A stretch of DNA of 64,000 nt from Chryseobacterium mulctrae (GCF_006175945.1 NZ_VAJL01000001.1:3233001-3297000), one strand, 5' to 3'. Positions 1 through 8,277 are shown, counted from the stretch's first letter. Numbers and translations: made by a program. The notes: generated by a model not told the origin, from the sequence alone.

Positions 1-59
1 GTTCGATTTGCGCGGTCCGCCCCTTTGGTTTTTGGAGATGAGCCAAAACTTTGAAAAGC

Positions 60-288
60 CAAAAATCTAGCATTTTGGGTAAGGGTATTTATGCCTAAAA
101 GTGAAGGAAAACACGATAAAACCAAGAAAAACCATCAAATTCACCCACAAAAAAAGAGACCTTTCTGAAAGTCTCCTGTATATCTTTAAAATCCTTCGTC
201 GGTAAACCCATAATGCTGAAAAAAGCTCCCGAAGCTTCCGTTCAACAGGGTTTTCATTGTTCGTGCTTCGCACGCAACGAAAACTTAG
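60..288 (-). other. Non-coding or decayed region after the truncated LOG gene
   Basis: No convincing intact gene is seen. A 68-codon open frame (67-273) has no recognisable domain and contains the terminator, so it is probably not a gene. In another minus-strand frame, about 227-180 reads EASGAFFSIMGLPTKDFKDI, which weakly resembles the C-terminal end of Maf nucleotide pyrophosphatases (an NVMGLP-type motif). It is preceded in frame by a stop. An imperfect hairpin with GTTCGTGC/GCACGCAAC arms lies at about 258-281. The stretch may be the scar of a deletion that joined the 5' part of a LOG gene to the 3' end of another gene. This is inference. Confidence 0.3.
148..176 (-). terminator. Rho-independent terminator, minus strand
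   Basis: Read on the minus strand, a stem of about nine pairs (arms at 156-164 and 168-175, including one G-T pair) is followed by seven T residues. It would end transcripts coming from the GNAT/LOG genes to its right. Confidence 0.7.
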
Positions 289-657
289 CTATTGCGCCCA
301 GGTAATCATTTCGAAAAACTCTTCTAGAGTTCCGTAACCTCCGGGAAGAACGATCACACCGTCGCAAAGGTCATTCATTTTGGTTTTTCTTTCGTGCATG
401 GTTTCTACCAAAATAAGTTCGGTCAGATTTTGATGTGCAATTTCTTTTGACTGCAAAAAATGGGGAAGAATTCCTATCGCTTTTCCGCCTTCCTTTAAAA
501 CTCCGTCTGCGACAGCTCCCATCAATCCTACATTGGCGCCGCCATAAATAAGTTGGATATTTTGTTTCGCTAAAGTTTGTCCCAGTAAAGTTGCCTGTTC
601 TTTATATATTTCGTCCGAACCAAAACTTGATCCGCAAAATAAAGTAATACTTTTCAT
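289..657 (-). CDS. LOG family protein (lysine decarboxylase-like fold), C-terminally truncated
   Basis: The protein has a Rossmann-like LOG (TIGR00730-type) fold. Members are often cytokinin-riboside 5'-monophosphate phosphoribohydrolases, but the bacterial role is uncertain. Visible features are the N-terminal strand SITLFCGSS, the GGANVGLMG nucleotide loop (residues 39-47), R90/K91 in HERKTKM, and the signature PGGYGTLEE at 105-113. It ends at residue 122, just after EFFEMITWAQ, whereas family members usually run to about 180-195 residues. About 60 C-terminal residues are therefore missing and dimer contacts may be lost. The start lies 13 bp after the GNAT stop, suggesting one transcript. 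It could be a pseudogene or reflect a sequence error. Confidence 0.8.
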   Translation of the reverse strand: MKSITLFCGSSFGSDEIYKEQATLLGQTLAKQNIQLIYGGANVGLMGAVADGVLKEGGKAIGILPHFLQSKEIAHQNLTELILVETMHERKTKMNDLCDGVIVLPGGYGTLEEFFEMITWAQ

Positions 658-670
658 TGTTATATGTTAA

Positions 671-1153
671 TTATTTTTTCCATTTGATTTTTACGGCAGA
701 CATGATCTCTAGTTCAAGCCTTACATCAGATAAAACTTTAAATTCATTTTTTAGATAAAATTCTAATGGCGATCTGTAAAAATTGCCATTAAGTTTTTGG
801 TCATTGCTATTATCAATAACCCAACCGTTCAGTTCATTTTTATATCGTTTCAGTTCATTCAAAACTTTCGTTCCCCAACCTTTACCATGAAGGTTTTCAG
901 AAAGAATGATCGCAAACCATGTTTCACTTTCTCTTTCAAATGTTATGGCCCAACCGTGAATTTTTTCATCATCATTCAATAAAAGAAAATGATCGACCTC
1001 ATTGAGTTTTTCAAGATAGTTTTCAAATCCATCTATGTTTTTATAAGCTAATTTTTCAGGATATTCATTATTCCACAATTGCAGGATCTGTTCTTTTTGT
1101 TCTTGATTAAGTTGATGGGGGCTTGTGATTTTCATTTGAATGAGTTTAAACAA
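671..1153 (-). CDS. GNAT family N-acetyltransferase
   Basis: This is a predicted cytoplasmic acetyl-CoA-dependent N-acetyltransferase; the substrate cannot be told. The acetyl-CoA loop is LHGKGWGTK (residues 89-96), matching the Q/RxxGxG/A motif. It is preceded by the strand WFAIILSE and followed by helix VLNELKRYKNE. Length (160 residues) is normal. A second Met at residue 7 (MKITSPHQ, start 1135) is an equally good or better start because the first six residues look like upstream sequence. It lies immediately upstream of the LOG gene on the same strand and is likely cotranscribed with it. The family assignment is firm; the function is not. Confidence 0.85.
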   Translation of the reverse strand: MFKLIQMKITSPHQLNQEQKEQILQLWNNEYPEKLAYKNIDGFENYLEKLNEVDHFLLLNDDEKIHGWAITFERESETWFAIILSENLHGKGWGTKVLNELKRYKNELNGWVIDNSNDQKLNGNFYRSPLEFYLKNEFKVLSDVRLELEIMSAVKIKWKK

Positions 1154-1225
1154 AAATAAACAAAATTGAATACGGAAATCCTGAGATGTTCGATTTTCTT
1201 TTATATTATGCTTTTAGAATTCAAT

Positions 1226-1281
1226 AGAGGCGGGCTTTAGCCCGTCTATAAAAATAAATTCATATTGGCTTTAGCCAAAAT
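1226..1281. repeat. Two adjacent palindromes with a GGCTTTAGCC core
   Basis: Two short palindromes sit side by side in the GNAT/pepD intergenic gap: GACGGGCTAAAGCCCGCC-type at 1229-1246 and TTGGCTTTAGCCAA at 1265-1278. They share the GGCTTTAGCC core. They look like members of an interspersed palindromic repeat family rather than terminators, since a separate terminator lies at 1296-1332. Confidence 0.6.
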
Positions 1282-1295
1282 CTAGATTATTAATC

Positions 1296-1332
1296 AAAAA
1301 ATATCCAAAATCAAAAGACTTTGGATATTTTC
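1296..1332 (-). terminator. Terminator downstream of pepD
   Basis: Arms AAATATCCAAA (1299-1309) and TTTGGATATTT (1320-1330) form an 11-bp stem with a 10-nt loop. On the minus strand it is followed by TTTTTGATT. It is placed 20 bp after the pepD stop. Confidence 0.85.
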
Positions 1333-1350
1333 AATATAAAAATTACATTC

Positions 1351-2796
1351 TTATTTCAACGGAATATTCGCTAAAATATCTTTCGTGAAACTCCAGAATT
1401 TCTGTGTTGAAGAAATATTTGCTTTTTCATCAGGAGAGTGAGCTCCTCTGATGGTTGGTCCGTAACTTACCATTTCCATTTCTGGGTAATTAGCACCGAT
1501 AATTCCACACTCTAAACCTGCATGACAAGCGACAACGTGTGGTTTTTCTGCAAATTTTTCGGTGTAAATTTTTTCTAAAACTTGTACAATCTCAGAACCT
1601 GGTTTTGGTTTCCATCCTGGATAAGATCCGCTGAATTCTACATTCATTCCGGCTAATTCTGATACAGACTTCAATTGTTCAGCAACCGAATCTTTAGAAG
1701 AATCAACAGATGATCTTGAAAGATTTAAAATTTTCAGACCACCTTCTTTTAATTCTACTCTTGCTACGTTGTTTGATGATTCTACCAAATCCTGTACATC
1801 CGGGCTCATTCTGTAAACACCATTATGAAGAGATTTTAAAACCAAAATAATTTTCTTTGAATTTTCTACAGAAAGCGCTTTTTCTGAGCTTGTAGAGTTT
1901 TCAATATTAATTTGAAGATGAGCTTCAACAGAAGCAAACTCTTCTAAGATTTCTTTTTTAATTCCGTTGGTTACATTTTCAATAAGTTCACCGGCATTTC
2001 TCACAGAAATTAAAGCTACAGATTCTCTGGGGATCGCATTTCTCAAACTTCCGCCATCAATTGAAATCAACTGAACGTTTTGATTTTCCAAAGCTTTGTA
2101 AAGAATTCTGCCCATGATGATATTGGCATTTCCAAAACCTTTGTGGATATCCATTCCTGAATGACCACCTTGTAAACCTTTTACTTCAATTCTTACGATT
2201 TGTCCGTTAGATGCTTCTGTTGCATAGTTTTGGGTTACGGTAACATCAATTCCACCTGCACATCCGATATCGATCTCGTCATCTTCTTCTGTATCTAAAT
2301 TTAAAAGGATTTGTCCTTTCAATTGTCCAGGTTTTAAACCTAAAGCTCCGGTCATTCCTGTTTCTTCATCAATTGTGAATAAAGCCTCCAAATCAGGATG
2401 TGGAATGTCTGAACTTTCAAGAATCGACATAATAGTTGCAACTCCTAAACCGTTATCTGCACCTAAAGTTGTACCTTTTGCTTTTACCCAGTCTCCGTCA
2501 ACTTCCATCTGGATTCCTTGAGTTTCAAAATCGAAATTTACATCGTTGTTTTTCTGGCAAACCATATCCAAATGCGACTGCATAACAATTGATTTACGGT
2601 TTTCCATTCCCGGAGTAGCAGGTTTTTTAATAATCACATTTCCTACTTTATCTACTGTAGTTTCAAGTCCTAAATTTTCACCAAATTCTTTAATGAAAGC
2701 AATTACTTTTTCTTCTTTTTTTGACGGTCTCGGAACTGCATTTAATTTGGAGAAATTTTTCCAGATAATCTGCGGTTCTATATTGGATAGTTCCAT
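1351..2796 (-). CDS. pepD: Aminoacyl-histidine dipeptidase (cytosol non-specific dipeptidase, M20C)
   Basis: This is a zinc peptidase that hydrolyses dipeptides such as Xaa-His in the cytoplasm. At 481 residues it is the normal PepD length. Metal and catalytic residues are visible: SHLDM (H75, D77), GADNG (D114), DEETG (E144/E145), LDTEE (D168) and a late CHAGLECG (His near residue 430). The lid domain lies between about 185 and 390. There is no signal peptide. It has its own terminator downstream and is separated by 76 bp from a lipoprotein gene upstream, so it is probably a single-gene unit. Assignment is by direct recognition of the M20C motif set. Confidence 0.96.
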   Translation of the reverse strand: MELSNIEPQIIWKNFSKLNAVPRPSKKEEKVIAFIKEFGENLGLETTVDKVGNVIIKKPATPGMENRKSIVMQSHLDMVCQKNNDVNFDFETQGIQMEVDGDWVKAKGTTLGADNGLGVATIMSILESSDIPHPDLEALFTIDEETGMTGALGLKPGQLKGQILLNLDTEEDDEIDIGCAGGIDVTVTQNYATEASNGQIVRIEVKGLQGGHSGMDIHKGFGNANIIMGRILYKALENQNVQLISIDGGSLRNAIPRESVALISVRNAGELIENVTNGIKKEILEEFASVEAHLQINIENSTSSEKALSVENSKKIILVLKSLHNGVYRMSPDVQDLVESSNNVARVELKEGGLKILNLSRSSVDSSKDSVAEQLKSVSELAGMNVEFSGSYPGWKPKPGSEIVQVLEKIYTEKFAEKPHVVACHAGLECGIIGANYPEMEMVSYGPTIRGAHSPDEKANISSTQKFWSFTKDILANIPLK

Positions 2797-2824
2797 AAAA
2801 ATTTATTTTTATCAAAATTACGAA

Positions 2825-2854
2825 ATAAAAAATGCTCCCGAAATTCAGGAGCAA
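2825..2854 (-). terminator. Terminator downstream of the lipoprotein gene
   Basis: Stem TGCTCC (2833-2838) / GGAGCA (2848-2853), with a 9-nt loop. On the minus strand it is followed by a run of T (2825-2832). It ends the lipoprotein transcript just before the pepD start. Confidence 0.8.
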
Positions 2855-2872
2855 TATTTTTGCTAATTGCTA

Positions 2873-3364
2873 TTAACATCCACATTCACCATAAATAGGA
2901 ATGTTAGTTTTGCTTCCGTCTGGTTTTTCAATGGTTAAAGTACCTTCAAAAAGCAAAGCTTCTTCGTGTTTTATTTTTTTACCTTTTACAGAGATTTTAT
3001 AATTCTCATTTTCAATTTCTTTACTTAGGTCTTCGCCAGCTTCCATATCGCTTGAAGAAATCAAATTCATAGCAATTCTTTTTCCGTCGAGTTTCATGTA
3101 AGCAGTTTTTCCTGCATCATCAGCGTAAATGTATTGTTCATTTTCAAAATCTGCCTTGTTTTTTGCAAAATAGCAAGAGCATTCTTTGATTTCTTTCGGG
3201 AAAGGAAATACATCAACTAAAACTTTCTCAGGTGTAGGAGTTGTTTTAGCAGAATCCTGAACAATATTCAGAGAGTCTGTTGGTTTTGAATCTGGAACGG
3301 TTTCTTTTTCCTTTTTACAGGCAACTAAAGTTAAGGCTGAAAAGAGAATGATAAAATATTTCAT
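2873..3364 (-). CDS. Hypothetical lipoprotein
   Basis: I chose the ATG at 3364, giving 163 residues, because it begins a clean lipoprotein signal: MKYFIILFSA then lipobox LVAC with the lipidated Cys at position 16. The frame is open for 16 more codons upstream. After the Cys come charged K/E residues and a Ser/Thr/Pro-rich linker to about residue 48. The folded part has a CSC motif (KECSCYF) and a C-terminal GECGC, so it contains two cysteine pairs. No domain is recognised; similar small exported Flavobacteria proteins are annotated as hypothetical. It is probably anchored in the inner or outer membrane and faces the periplasm. It follows the LURP-one-like gene on the same strand. Confidence 0.75.
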   Translation of the reverse strand: MKYFIILFSALTLVACKKEKETVPDSKPTDSLNIVQDSAKTTPTPEKVLVDVFPFPKEIKECSCYFAKNKADFENEQYIYADDAGKTAYMKLDGKRIAMNLISSSDMEAGEDLSKEIENENYKISVKGKKIKHEEALLFEGTLTIEKPDGSKTNIPIYGECGC

Positions 3365-3433
3365 TTTTAATTTTTTTAAATTTATAGCTTCGAGTTTTAT
3401 GCCAAAAGCCAAAAGCTAGTTCCTAAAAGCAAA

Positions 3434-4036
3434 TTACCCTCTTGCTCTTTCAAGTAAAACCATCATCAATAAAGATAAAATTACTAAACTTTCATCTTCG
3501 TCATCAATATCAATAAGTCTGTCAAGCTGGAACCTTCTTCCGAACATCGAAGGCATTTTTTTTAGCTTAAAATATTCTTTTCCATCCATTCCTTTTACGG
3601 TGTATGACGGGTTAAGAAAATATCCGGTAAACATTCCGATAATTGGGATTTCACCAACCATTCCGTCGAAAAATTTCACCCACGCATTATCTTCTGTAAT
3701 GGTAAATTTTTGTTGATCAGCTTCATCTAAAACATTGTAAGAAGATTTCCATATAGAACGCATTCCTTTTCTTGCAAGTCTTCCGAAATTTTTTCCGATC
3801 GTATCTTTAATAGAGTAAGATGCATTAAAATCAATCCATTGGTTTGCCTGAATTCTGAAAAGTTCTTTAGTTTTGCTTTCGTCATTGAAAACGATAACGT
3901 CTTCTTTTAGTTTAAACATTTTCTGACGAACATAAGCTACGTAATTTCCTTGCCTGTCTGTAATGTTGAAATCGCTGGCCAAAGTTGTGATTTTAAATTT
4001 AAAATCCAGCGGATAATTAAGGTTGTTGAGTACCAT
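3434..4036 (-). CDS. LURP-one-related / scramblase-like protein
   Basis: The 200-residue protein has the layout of the LURP-one-related (Tubby/scramblase-like beta-barrel) family: YPLDFKFKI, then DRQGNYVAYVRQKMFKLKEDVIVF, then repeated pairs of strands, the hydrophobic segment IPIIGMFTGYFLNPSY (about 133-148), a KMPSMFGRRF strand and a DDEDESLVILSLLMMVLLE C-terminal helix. In other proteins this fold binds lipids or sits at membranes. The substrate here is unknown. It is divergent from recR. A minus-strand TATCTTTG box (4068-4075) about 32 bp upstream could be its -7 element. Confidence 0.75.
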   Translation of the reverse strand: MVLNNLNYPLDFKFKITTLASDFNITDRQGNYVAYVRQKMFKLKEDVIVFNDESKTKELFRIQANQWIDFNASYSIKDTIGKNFGRLARKGMRSIWKSSYNVLDEADQQKFTITEDNAWVKFFDGMVGEIPIIGMFTGYFLNPSYTVKGMDGKEYFKLKKMPSMFGRRFQLDRLIDIDDEDESLVILSLLMMVLLERARG

Positions 4037-4191
4037 TTAGTTTATTTCTGTTTAATATTTTGATGATCAAAGATAGTGGTTTTTTCAGATTTATGAATAA
4101 TTCTGCAAGGTGAGATTGCCATTGAAATTTTATCCTTCAAAGTTATCATTGCAAATGCGCATTGACTCTTCTGTTTTACAACTATAATTCT

Positions 4192-4199
4192 TATTTTTG
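4192..4199 (+). promoter_or_regulatory. Predicted -7 box of recR (possible leaderless transcript)
   Basis: TATTTTTG matches the Bacteroidota TAnnTTTG box and ends only 4 bp before the recR ATG at 4204. Transcription would start at or next to the start codon. No good -33 TTTG is found at the usual distance, so confidence is moderate. Confidence 0.5.
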
Positions 4200-4203
4200 T
4201 GCT

Positions 4204-4815
4204 ATGGATTACCCAAGTAAAGTATTGGCAAAAGCAATTGAAGAGATTTCCGGACTTCCGGGTATCGGGAAGAAAACCGCTTTGCGTCTTGCTCTTCATT
4301 TACTTAGACAGCCTCATTCTAGAGCAACAAGTTTGGGAACTTCAATCATCAATCTGGTGAATGAAATTAAATACTGCAAAGAATGCCACAATTTTTCAGA
4401 TTTTGATATTTGTGAAATTTGTAGCAATGAAAAACGCAGCAATGAACTAATCTGTATTGTGGAAGATGTACGAGATGTTATTGCTATTGAAAATACCGGA
4501 AAATACCGAGGTAAATATCTTATTTTAGGTGGGAAAATTTCTCCGATGGAAGGAGTAGGTCCTCATCAGTTGAATATTCCTAGTATTGAAAAAAAGTTGC
4601 AACATGGTCTGGCAAAAGAATTTATCTTTGCTTTAAGTGCTACCATGGAGGGTGATACTACAGCTTATTATATTTATAAAAAGTTCAAAAATTCGGGTGT
4701 GGAGTTTTCAACGATTGCAAGAGGGATTTCTGTGGGTGATGAACTGGAATATGCAGACGAAATTTCTTTGGGCAGATCGATCACAAACAGGCTTCCATAT
4801 AACGAAAAGGATTAA
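4204..4815 (+). CDS. recR: Recombination mediator protein RecR
   Basis: RecR works with RecO/RecF to load RecA on gapped DNA. The ATG at 4204 gives 203 residues, the family norm. An upstream TTG would add 14 odd residues. Seen in order: helix-hairpin-helix SGLPGIGKKTALRLALHLL (about 16-34), a C4 zinc finger with C58, C61, C70 and C73, and a Toprim domain beginning with ELICIVEDVRD (from about 81) with the conserved GGKISPMEGVGP. The stop is followed after 2 bp by a glycosyltransferase ATG, so the two are translationally coupled. Confidence 0.97.
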   Translation: MDYPSKVLAKAIEEISGLPGIGKKTALRLALHLLRQPHSRATSLGTSIINLVNEIKYCKECHNFSDFDICEICSNEKRSNELICIVEDVRDVIAIENTGKYRGKYLILGGKISPMEGVGPHQLNIPSIEKKLQHGLAKEFIFALSATMEGDTTAYYIYKKFKNSGVEFSTIARGISVGDELEYADEISLGRSITNRLPYNEKD

Positions 4816-4817
4816 AA

Positions 4818-5656
4818 ATGAGTAAAAAACTTTCAATCATTATCGTTAATTATAATGTAACTCGGCTTTTGAGAAACTGCCTGCTTTCTATTGAAAAATA
4901 TAGTAGTAAGATTGACTATGAAGTTATTGTAATTGATAATAACTCTATCGACAGCTCATGGGGGATCTCATTCCTGAATTTCCGAAAATACATTTTATTG
5001 CTTCTGAAAAAAATGATGGTTTTGCCAAAGCTAATAATAAAGCGATAAAAAAAGCGACTGGAGAATATTTACTAATTTTAAATCCGGACACAGAACTGGA
5101 AGGTTTTTATTTAAATGAAATTTTAGATTTTGCTGATTCCAAAACTAATTTTGGATGTTTGGGGGTGAGAATGCACGATGCGAACGGTAATTTTCTTCCG
5201 GAAAGTAAACGTTCAGTTCCGGGTATGATTAATTCTTTCGAAAAATTATTTACCAATTTTAAAAAGAAAAATTCAAAATCATATTACCGAAATGATGTAG
5301 GAGAGCATGGGATTTCAGAAGTGGAGGTGATTACCGGGGCATTTTTTCTGGTTAGAAAAGAGATTTATGAAAAAGTTGGTGGCCTCGATGAAAGATATTT
5401 CATGTATGGTGAAGATATTGATCTTTGTTTTACGTTGTTGAATAACAGTTATCAAAACTATTATTACGGAAAAGCTTCTATCCTTCATCATAAGGGTGAA
5501 AGTACGGTGAAAGATGAGGTGTACCTCGAAAGATTTTACGGAGCAATGCAGATTTTTATTGATAAATATTATAGACAAAGCAAACCTCTACAATATTCAT
5601 TTATGAAAGCAGGTTTGAAGCTAAGGCATAAAATAGAAAAGATTAAACTCAAATAA
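4818..5656 (+). pseudogene. Glycosyltransferase family 2, broken by a one-base frameshift
   Basis: The N-terminal part (frame from 4818) is a GT2 start: LSIIIVNYNV then EVIVIDNNSIDSS. At about 4958 the homologous sequence moves to another frame (GDLIPEFPKIHFIASEKNDG). It continues with GEYLLILNPDTELEG, GAFFLVRKEIYEKVGGLDE and the acceptor-site-like MYGEDIDLCF to residue about 279. A G5 run at 4959-4963 needs one more G (G6) to give ...SSWGDLIPEF... in one frame. A single base is therefore missing in a homopolymer. Options are a true pseudogene, phase variation, or a sequencing error. The acceptor is unknown; the family transfers sugars from NDP-sugars, often to polysaccharides or lipids. Confidence 0.9.
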
Positions 5657-5690
5657 AAAAAGCAACTCCATCGAGTTGCTTTCATTTTAT
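5655..5690. terminator. Bidirectional terminator between the glycosyltransferase and secG
   Basis: Perfect 8-bp stem AGCAACTC (5661-5668) / GAGTTGCT (5673-5680), flanked by A-rich sequence on the left and TTTCATTTTA on the right. It can serve both converging genes. Confidence 0.85.
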
Positions 5691-5707
5691 CTTAAATAAA
5701 GTATTTC

Positions 5708-6052
5708 TTATTTATTTGCCGGAACACTTACCGGAGCCGAAGACTGAGAAGCTGGAGCTTTTCCTGCTGGAGCTTCTTTAGTTGGAGCTTGAGGAATTAC
5801 CGGTGCTGCTTGCTTAGGTTTACCAGTCACAACAACGCTTATCAAGATAAGAACGATGATTACTGCTCCTAAAGTCCAAGTTGATTTTTCCATAAAATCA
5901 TTAGTTCTTTGTACTCCAAATTGTGCAGAAGATGCACCTCCGAATGTACTAGAAAGACCGCCACCTTTTGGGTTTTGAGCCATAACAACGATTACCAATA
6001 AAACGCTGGCAATCATAATAAGAATCATTAATAGTGTAAATATAGTATCCAT
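5708..6052 (-). CDS. secG: Preprotein translocase subunit SecG
   Basis: Small subunit of the SecYEG channel in the inner membrane. Two membrane helices are visible: about 4-24 (FTLLMILIMIASVLLVIVV) and about 59-77. They are separated by the typical loop AQNPKGGGLSSTFGG, with the conserved GGGLSS and FLxK-like NDFMEKST. The C-terminal tail is Ala/Pro-rich and low complexity, common in Flavobacteria SecG. Length is 114 residues. Its promoter is at 6078-6108. It converges on the glycosyltransferase, with a shared terminator. Confidence 0.93.
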   Translation of the reverse strand: MDTIFTLLMILIMIASVLLVIVVMAQNPKGGGLSSTFGGASSAQFGVQRTNDFMEKSTWTLGAVIIVLILISVVVTGKPKQAAPVIPQAPTKEAPAGKAPASQSSAPVSVPANK

Positions 6053-6077
6053 TAATTTTAATATCTTTTTGAATGGG

Positions 6078-6108
6078 CAAATTTAATGTTTTTTTACCGA
6101 ACCACAAA
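6078..6108 (-). promoter_or_regulatory. Predicted secG promoter
   Basis: On the minus strand, TTTG (plus coordinates 6105-6108) is followed after 19 bp by TAAATTTG (6078-6085). This is an exact match to the Bacteroidota TTTG-N19-TAnnTTTG layout, about 25 bp before the secG ATG. Confidence 0.75.
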
Positions 6109-6130
6109 ATAAGATTTACGCTAAAAATAG

Positions 6131-6156
6131 AAAACGGCAGCAGTTGCTACCGTTTT
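6131..6156 (-). terminator. Terminator of the M16 peptidase operon
   Basis: Stem AAAACGG (6131-6137) / CCGTTTT (6150-6156) with an inner AGC/GCT pairing. On the minus strand it is followed by CTATTTTT. It lies 20 bp after the end of the inactive M16 gene. Confidence 0.8.
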
Positions 6157-6176
6157 CATTAAAAATATATTAATTT

Positions 6177-8222
6177 TTATTTGAAGTCAGAATCTTTAGC
6201 TTGGTTTAATTCGTATGATTTTACTTTCATCACCATATCCATACCCATTTGATTAACCGTGATGGTATAAGGCATTTTCACACCAGCAACATCTTTGTAA
6301 TCAGCAAAAGTAGTAGGAACTGTGAACGTTTGTCCCTGTGCAGATACTGTTTCACTTTCACCTGTTTTAAGGCCAGTTTTTACGCTATAGTAATAAGCTT
6401 TATCACCAGCTTTGATTGCATAAGAATCTTCACCGTTGATTTTTTCAATTCCTGTCAATTTGTAATCTGCAGATTTAGCAAAACCTAGTTCTTCGAAAAG
6501 CTCAGTATTTTTTAAGTTGTCAGCGATTTCTTCTTTAGTCATCTGAACTTTTTGTCCCATTTGCTCAGAATACCCTGTTTTTCCATCAAAAACTTGTTTT
6601 TGAACTGTCATTCCACCAGCAGAAACTGTTTGAAGTTCTTTTCCACCTTGAGCTTTAACAATTTTGAAATCAAGGTTTTGTCCTTGCATAGACATTGATG
6701 CATTCGTTGTATATGAAGACACTTTTGACAAATTAGCTTTTCCACCAATTGCATTAATGTACTTGTCAACAACAGAAGCTACTGTTACGCTTGCGTCAAC
6801 TTTCTGTGCTGTCGGTTTAGCAACAGGATTTGCATATGCATCATAATATTTTACAGGGTAACCTAATTTTTCTAATCCTTCAGAAATTTCAGATGCTTTA
6901 CCAGCGATGAAAATTCTGCTTTGGTTTGGTAAAATAGTTGCTTTTACTGCGTTAGAAACGTCTGCTGCAGTTACTTTATCAATAGATTTTAAATAGTTAG
7001 TGTAAAAATCAGCCGGAAGGTCCTGAACTTTTTGGTTAACTGCAAATCTTGCAATAGTTGCAGGCTGCTCTAATGCCATGATGAAACTTCCTTTCAATTT
7101 AGCTTTAGCATTGGCAAGTTCGTCAGCTTTTACAGTAGAAATACCGTTGATTTCGTTCATAAATTCTTTTACTGCTTTATCAGTAACCTCGTTTCTTACA
7201 CTAGCTTCAGCAGAGAAAGAAGGAGAATATTTGCTTGCGCTCATATCTGAATAAGCTCCATAAGTGAATCCGTTTTTCTCACGAAGATTCATGAAAAGTC
7301 TAGCTTCTCCACCACCACCAAGAATGTAGTTGGCAATTGTTGCAGGGAAGTAATTAGGATCTTTCATTTTCAATGTGTTCAGGTTTCCTACAGAAACTAC
7401 AGATTGTACTGCAGAAGGAACATCTACTACATTGATTTCAGTTTTAGCTACATTTGAAGCCGGTTCTAAAGCTGGGAATTTTGTGTCAGCTTTTTTCCAG
7501 TTGTTGAAAGCTTTTTCAACCATTGGTTTTACCTTGTCAAATTTTACATCACCAACAATTACCAAATAAGAATTGTCTGGAGCGTAATATTTTTTATACA
7601 CATTCTGAACATCAGCTAACTGAATTTTGTTGATAGACTGTTCTGTTTCAAATTCACCTCTTGAAGTGTTTTTTCCGTAAGCTAATGCGTTAGAAACTCT
7701 TGAAGCAATTGCATCTGCGCTTTTCTCTGAAGATTTTAGACCTTCAACAGCTCTGTCTTTAGATTTCTGAATTTCGTCAGCAGAAAATTTAGGATTGATG
7801 ATTGCATCAGCCATTAAACCTAAAACTTCAGGGAAATATTTTGAAAGAGAGTTTGAAGAAGCTCCTCCAGTAGAGAAGTTTAAGTTAGCTCCTAAAAAGT
7901 CTACTTTTTTGTTGAATGCGTCTTTGCTTAAAGTCGTAGTTCCATTACCAAGCTGATCTGCCATGATTTCGCTTACTCCGGTTACATCACCTTCAAAATA
8001 AGGCTGTCTGTCCATAGAAAGACTTACGTTTACTCTTGGTAATTTGTTGTTTTCAACCACCATTACGGTCATTCCGTTTTTAAGCTGAAAAGTTTTTGGT
8101 TTTGCAATGTTAATCTCAGGAGTTGGTCCTGGTTTCGGCATTGCGTTAATATCAATTTTTTGTGCAGAAAGCATTCCTGAGAATAAAAATGCTACGGCTA
8201 TATAGGTCAATTGTTTTTTCAT
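6177..8222 (-). CDS. M16 family peptidase-like protein, catalytically inactive subunit with C-terminal extra domain
   Basis: The 681-residue exported protein has a signal peptide (cleavage near SA-QK, residue 20). The M16 N-domain keeps the fold, but at the zinc site it reads MADQL (87-91) where active enzymes have HxxEH, so it cannot bind zinc normally. The substrate-binding R/Y motif is present in EARLFMNLREKNGFTYGAYS (about 315-333). From about residue 470 a non-M16 region follows (YINAIGGKANLSKV...) that looks like an outer-membrane lipoprotein-sorting or LolA-like beta fold. It follows the active M16 gene by 55 bp. The two probably form an inactive/active heterodimer in the periplasm, as known for two-subunit M16B enzymes. 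Confidence 0.88.
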   Translation of the reverse strand: MKKQLTYIAVAFLFSGMLSAQKIDINAMPKPGPTPEINIAKPKTFQLKNGMTVMVVENNKLPRVNVSLSMDRQPYFEGDVTGVSEIMADQLGNGTTTLSKDAFNKKVDFLGANLNFSTGGASSNSLSKYFPEVLGLMADAIINPKFSADEIQKSKDRAVEGLKSSEKSADAIASRVSNALAYGKNTSRGEFETEQSINKIQLADVQNVYKKYYAPDNSYLVIVGDVKFDKVKPMVEKAFNNWKKADTKFPALEPASNVAKTEINVVDVPSAVQSVVSVGNLNTLKMKDPNYFPATIANYILGGGGEARLFMNLREKNGFTYGAYSDMSASKYSPSFSAEASVRNEVTDKAVKEFMNEINGISTVKADELANAKAKLKGSFIMALEQPATIARFAVNQKVQDLPADFYTNYLKSIDKVTAADVSNAVKATILPNQSRIFIAGKASEISEGLEKLGYPVKYYDAYANPVAKPTAQKVDASVTVASVVDKYINAIGGKANLSKVSSYTTNASMSMQGQNLDFKIVKAQGGKELQTVSAGGMTVQKQVFDGKTGYSEQMGQKVQMTKEEIADNLKNTELFEELGFAKSADYKLTGIEKINGEDSYAIKAGDKAYYYSVKTGLKTGESETVSAQGQTFTVPTTFADYKDVAGVKMPYTITVNQMGMDMVMKVKSYELNQAKDSDFK

Positions 8223-8277
8223 TGTAAAAAATTTAAAAATTTATAATCATATTTAAAACACGAAGTTTTTTATACGA

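Noticed and set aside
67..273. 68-codon minus-strand open frame
   Set aside because: No domain, overlaps a clear terminator hairpin and a decayed region, and has no plausible start context.
4042..4299. 85-codon minus-strand frame overlapping the recR start
   Set aside because: It is antisense to recR and its promoter and has no protein-like composition.
4818..5656. Programmed -1 ribosomal frameshift in the glycosyltransferase
   Set aside because: A plain G5 run without a clear downstream structure or a known programmed case in this family makes a one-base loss or read error simpler. It remains open to read checking.
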